Source: Pontederia crassipes
Taxonomy: Eukaryota > Streptophyta > Magnoliopsida > Commelinales > Pontederiaceae
Direction of reading: 5' to 3'
Length of the DNA stretch: 64,000 nucleotides
Assembly: GCA_030549335.1 (NCBI GenBank)
Contig: CM060195.1
Coordinates: 29,330,874-29,394,873, forward strand
A model generated the notes under the pieces. It had not been told where the DNA came from, did not search any database, and saw only the letters and a list, made by a program, of their open reading frames with translations. Numbering within the stretch: the stretch's first letter is position 1; each line of letters opens with the position of its first letter. A program made the translations under genes and the position numbers. Shown one piece after another: positions 61,600 to 64,000 of the stretch.

Positions 61600-62580
61600 A
61601 GCAATACATCCTATAATAAATTAATTTTTTTGTCCTAATTAATTTTTTTCTTGACCTGACCAAGTCATTCAAACCCGACAGGTCAAAGCGGTTGAGGTGA
61701 CATGCGGGCCACTCCGAAGGTCGGACACTTATCTGACTTTTTCGACCGGCTAGGTCGGGCCTATTTTTATAACATGCCATGTAACGCCTCCGAGATCAGA
61801 CGCCTCCGAGATCAGTCCCACAATACATGCTGCGAGCGGGTCCTGAGTGATGGGACACTACATGATTCGATCACGAATTCAATAAGATCACAACGGAAAA
61901 CACGTTCAAAATGTCGAGAAAGGCCCATTAACATAATAATGATCGTAGAAGCATACTATTAATTGGAAAAAAATTGATAAAGCCCAACATAATATAACAT
62001 CTAGCAGCGAAATATCCACTATAATACTAAGAGTGAAATGTCCAAAATATATTCATGGATCTATAATTCATGATGATGCATAGTCGAATCATATATTAAA
62101 AACAATAGTGGAAGGCCAAACTCAATCACATAAAAACTCAAAGTTTCTTAAGTACATCATAACCCATAAATCCATGGGCAATAAATCGTAAATAAATGTA
62201 CAATAGCAAAAAGCCCAATAGAGTACAAGATACAACATAATCCATAACGTTCCTACTCCAAAATGACATAAGACACAAGATGAAAATAATGGTTCATAAC
62301 CATAAAGCCCATGGCTAGTACAAATCCTACCCTAGTAACAATAATAAAAGACCCAACGAAACGCCCATTACCAAGTGCAACATCCCGTCATCATGAGCGC
62401 GCCGCCAACCATCTCAACCCTACATAGTTACACGAACCTAGATGAAGGGGAGGCTCTCCCATTAGTTGTATGTAAGGGCCATAAATAAAATAATAACGAT
62501 AAAATGATAAAACATGATATAAAAATAAAATAAATCATGCCAATAAAATATCAATGACAATTTAATTCCATGTGATAACA
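61475..62580. repeat. 1.09-kb tandem duplication, unit 2
   Basis: Matches unit 1 from AATAATATCATAATTATAAA on. About 300 bases (roughly 61977-62240 against 60891-61130) look identical, so the duplication is recent or has been homogenised. The first part differs more and has a small local duplication of CGCCTCCGAGATCAG (about 61785-61815). It starts with a TG/TA microsatellite (61564-61599). Confidence 0.85.
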
Positions 62581-64000
62581 ATAAGTCTGATTGCATTATC
62601 CATGATAAATGCCCAATGTCGAGGTCAATCAATGTCTAGACGTTAAACGATTGCATTAACATTCAATTCCCATGAATGATAACAATAATGATTTCTAGCC
62701 ATTTCATGTTTCAAGTGTTCATTTTACCAATTTTAGAGTTAGGAAACATTAACAATCAATATTAGGTGACCATTCGATGCATTGTGATACTTGGATCCTT
62801 GTCACCATGATGGTTGACCAAGCCGGGTCACATTCGCACCCAATTGGCACTCCAACGGTGTGCCAATCCGATCACTTGCATTCGGATCTGATAATAATAA
62901 TATTATAATAATTTGATTTGTCAAATGCCAAATATAAACCACAACAAGTCCAATTCAAAATAAGGATTCATTTAATCCTACGACTTTGCATGCAATGACG
63001 AATTTTAGGTGAGTCAATCAATATCATGAAAATCATATCCACATAATTACATAGCATAACATAGCATTAAGCTAGTAACAACTATCTTTACAAATTACAT
63101 CTCTAAAATCAGAAGTCCTCCCTAGTCTAGTCGAGAGAAAGCGAACAATTACTTGATTGGTTGAGAGGAAAACATGACCGAATAACCCATCCGGTTGATC
63201 GACTAATCGACCGATCCTGACAGAGGCTTTTAATTGTGTGGTCGGTCGAGAGATGACCCTCGATCGGTCCATCGTGGGATCGATCAATCTTTATAGAGAC
63301 CACATACCATTTATTGCCTAAGGAGTGGTTGATCGCTTAGTGGACCGTTCTAATGATAAAAATCCATTTGCTTAGACAAATGCCTACGAAAAACTCGACT
63401 GCTGGCTCGTCGATTAGTCTATGACTAAAAATCACGAAAATGATCATTCTAAATTTTCATCCGCAAAAGCAATCATTCCAATAATCACTATAGGTCTACC
63501 TTACAAGTTCCATGTATAGGGTCCATAATCATGAATAAATTTGGGAAAACAAAGCTACATTCCATTTAAAACTTAACATTCATTCTTAAACCCTTACATA
63601 AACTCCCATATTTCATATAAAATCCATAACTCATAACCACTACCAGTAATAACCTATCTATCCAACCATATATTATACACAATTTTTACACCATAATAAC
63701 CTATCCAAAATTGCATTGGAACAGGACACACCAAATCTAGACAAATTATGAATAAACATAATTCTAATCTTTGGAACTCCTAATTATCATCTTACATCAG
63801 CTATCATGAAGTGGTCACACGCTCAATAACAATTAAGGCAGAAAAACTTATGAGGTCCATCACTCTAATAAATAATCCATTCATCAACATCAAGCTAATA
63901 AATAAGTTTAAACTTCCAATCCATGAATTAGATGGATTGGAATGGGCTCACGCATTAAATACCTAGAGTTTTTGTTCAAAAATCCTTTGAATCCAATTTC
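62581..64000. other. Unassigned AT-rich repeat DNA
   Basis: No gene. Probably a continuation of the LTR-like sequence of 60.4-62.6 kb (possibly a minus-strand Del/Tekay-type LTR), but without a tract, primer site or pol to prove it. It holds a word cluster at 63175-63350. Confidence 0.35.
63175..63350. repeat. Cluster of ATCGACCGATC / GGTCGACC-like words
   Basis: Eight or so variants such as TGATCGACTAATCGACCGAT, GTCGGTCGAGAG and CGATCGGTCC in 180 bases, the same word type as at 15790-16085 and in the C2 LTRs. Confidence 0.65.

Noticed and set aside
1-64000. CRISPR arrays, operons, phage or bacterial features
   Set aside because: No regular repeat-spacer array, Shine-Dalgarno sites or dense coding; everything fits a plant nuclear genome.

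Overview
This is nuclear DNA of a flowering plant: AT-rich, dense in repeats, with GT-AG splicing, primer sites matching plant tRNA-Asp and tRNA-iMet, and plant LTR, LINE and SINE-like families. The species cannot be told. About 90% is transposon-derived. I recognise one intact-looking host gene and one host pseudogene, both at the right end. By eye I found no tRNA, rRNA, CRISPR or bacterial-type feature.

Left part (1-16468): two opposed partial Athila-like LTRs with an internal piece (family E, 1-3970); an unassigned stretch with a 72-bp tandem repeat; a gag-only Ty1/copia element with both LTRs (C1, 5497-8788); and a decayed L1-type LINE (about 8930-15780) whose ORF1 is split by a solo LTR (9542-12383). 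A cluster of GGTCGACC-like words follows (15790-16085).

Centre (16469-45917): a nest. The host is an old non-autonomous Athila-like element, B1. Its 5' LTR was hit twice, by a young 13.8-kb Athila-type element (A, 16701-30514, 5-bp target duplication) and by a second gag-only copia element (C2, 30697-38068). C2 itself carries a 3' fragment of another B element (B2). A reverse-oriented solo B LTR sits in the B1 interior. B1 ends abruptly against a decayed minus-strand Athila-like element, D (45918 to about 51.7 kb).

Right part: a GC-rich minisatellite, three tandem copies of a 1.2-kb unit (52554-56280), a short non-LTR retroposon with an 18-bp target duplication, a two-exon minus-strand host gene for a predicted 269-residue membrane protein (57009-58812), a DUF3537-type pseudogene (59866-60180), a 1.09-kb tandem duplication (60381-62580), and unassigned repeat DNA to the end.

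The most notable patterns are: family-specific short words peppered through LTRs (AAGTTATCA in family A, CACGG-CCGTAA-like in B, GGTCGACC-like in C and elsewhere); a second polypurine-like block about 1 kb before the 3' LTR in four Athila-related elements; and an extended 3' terminus on element A that ends in a copy of its own LTR start.
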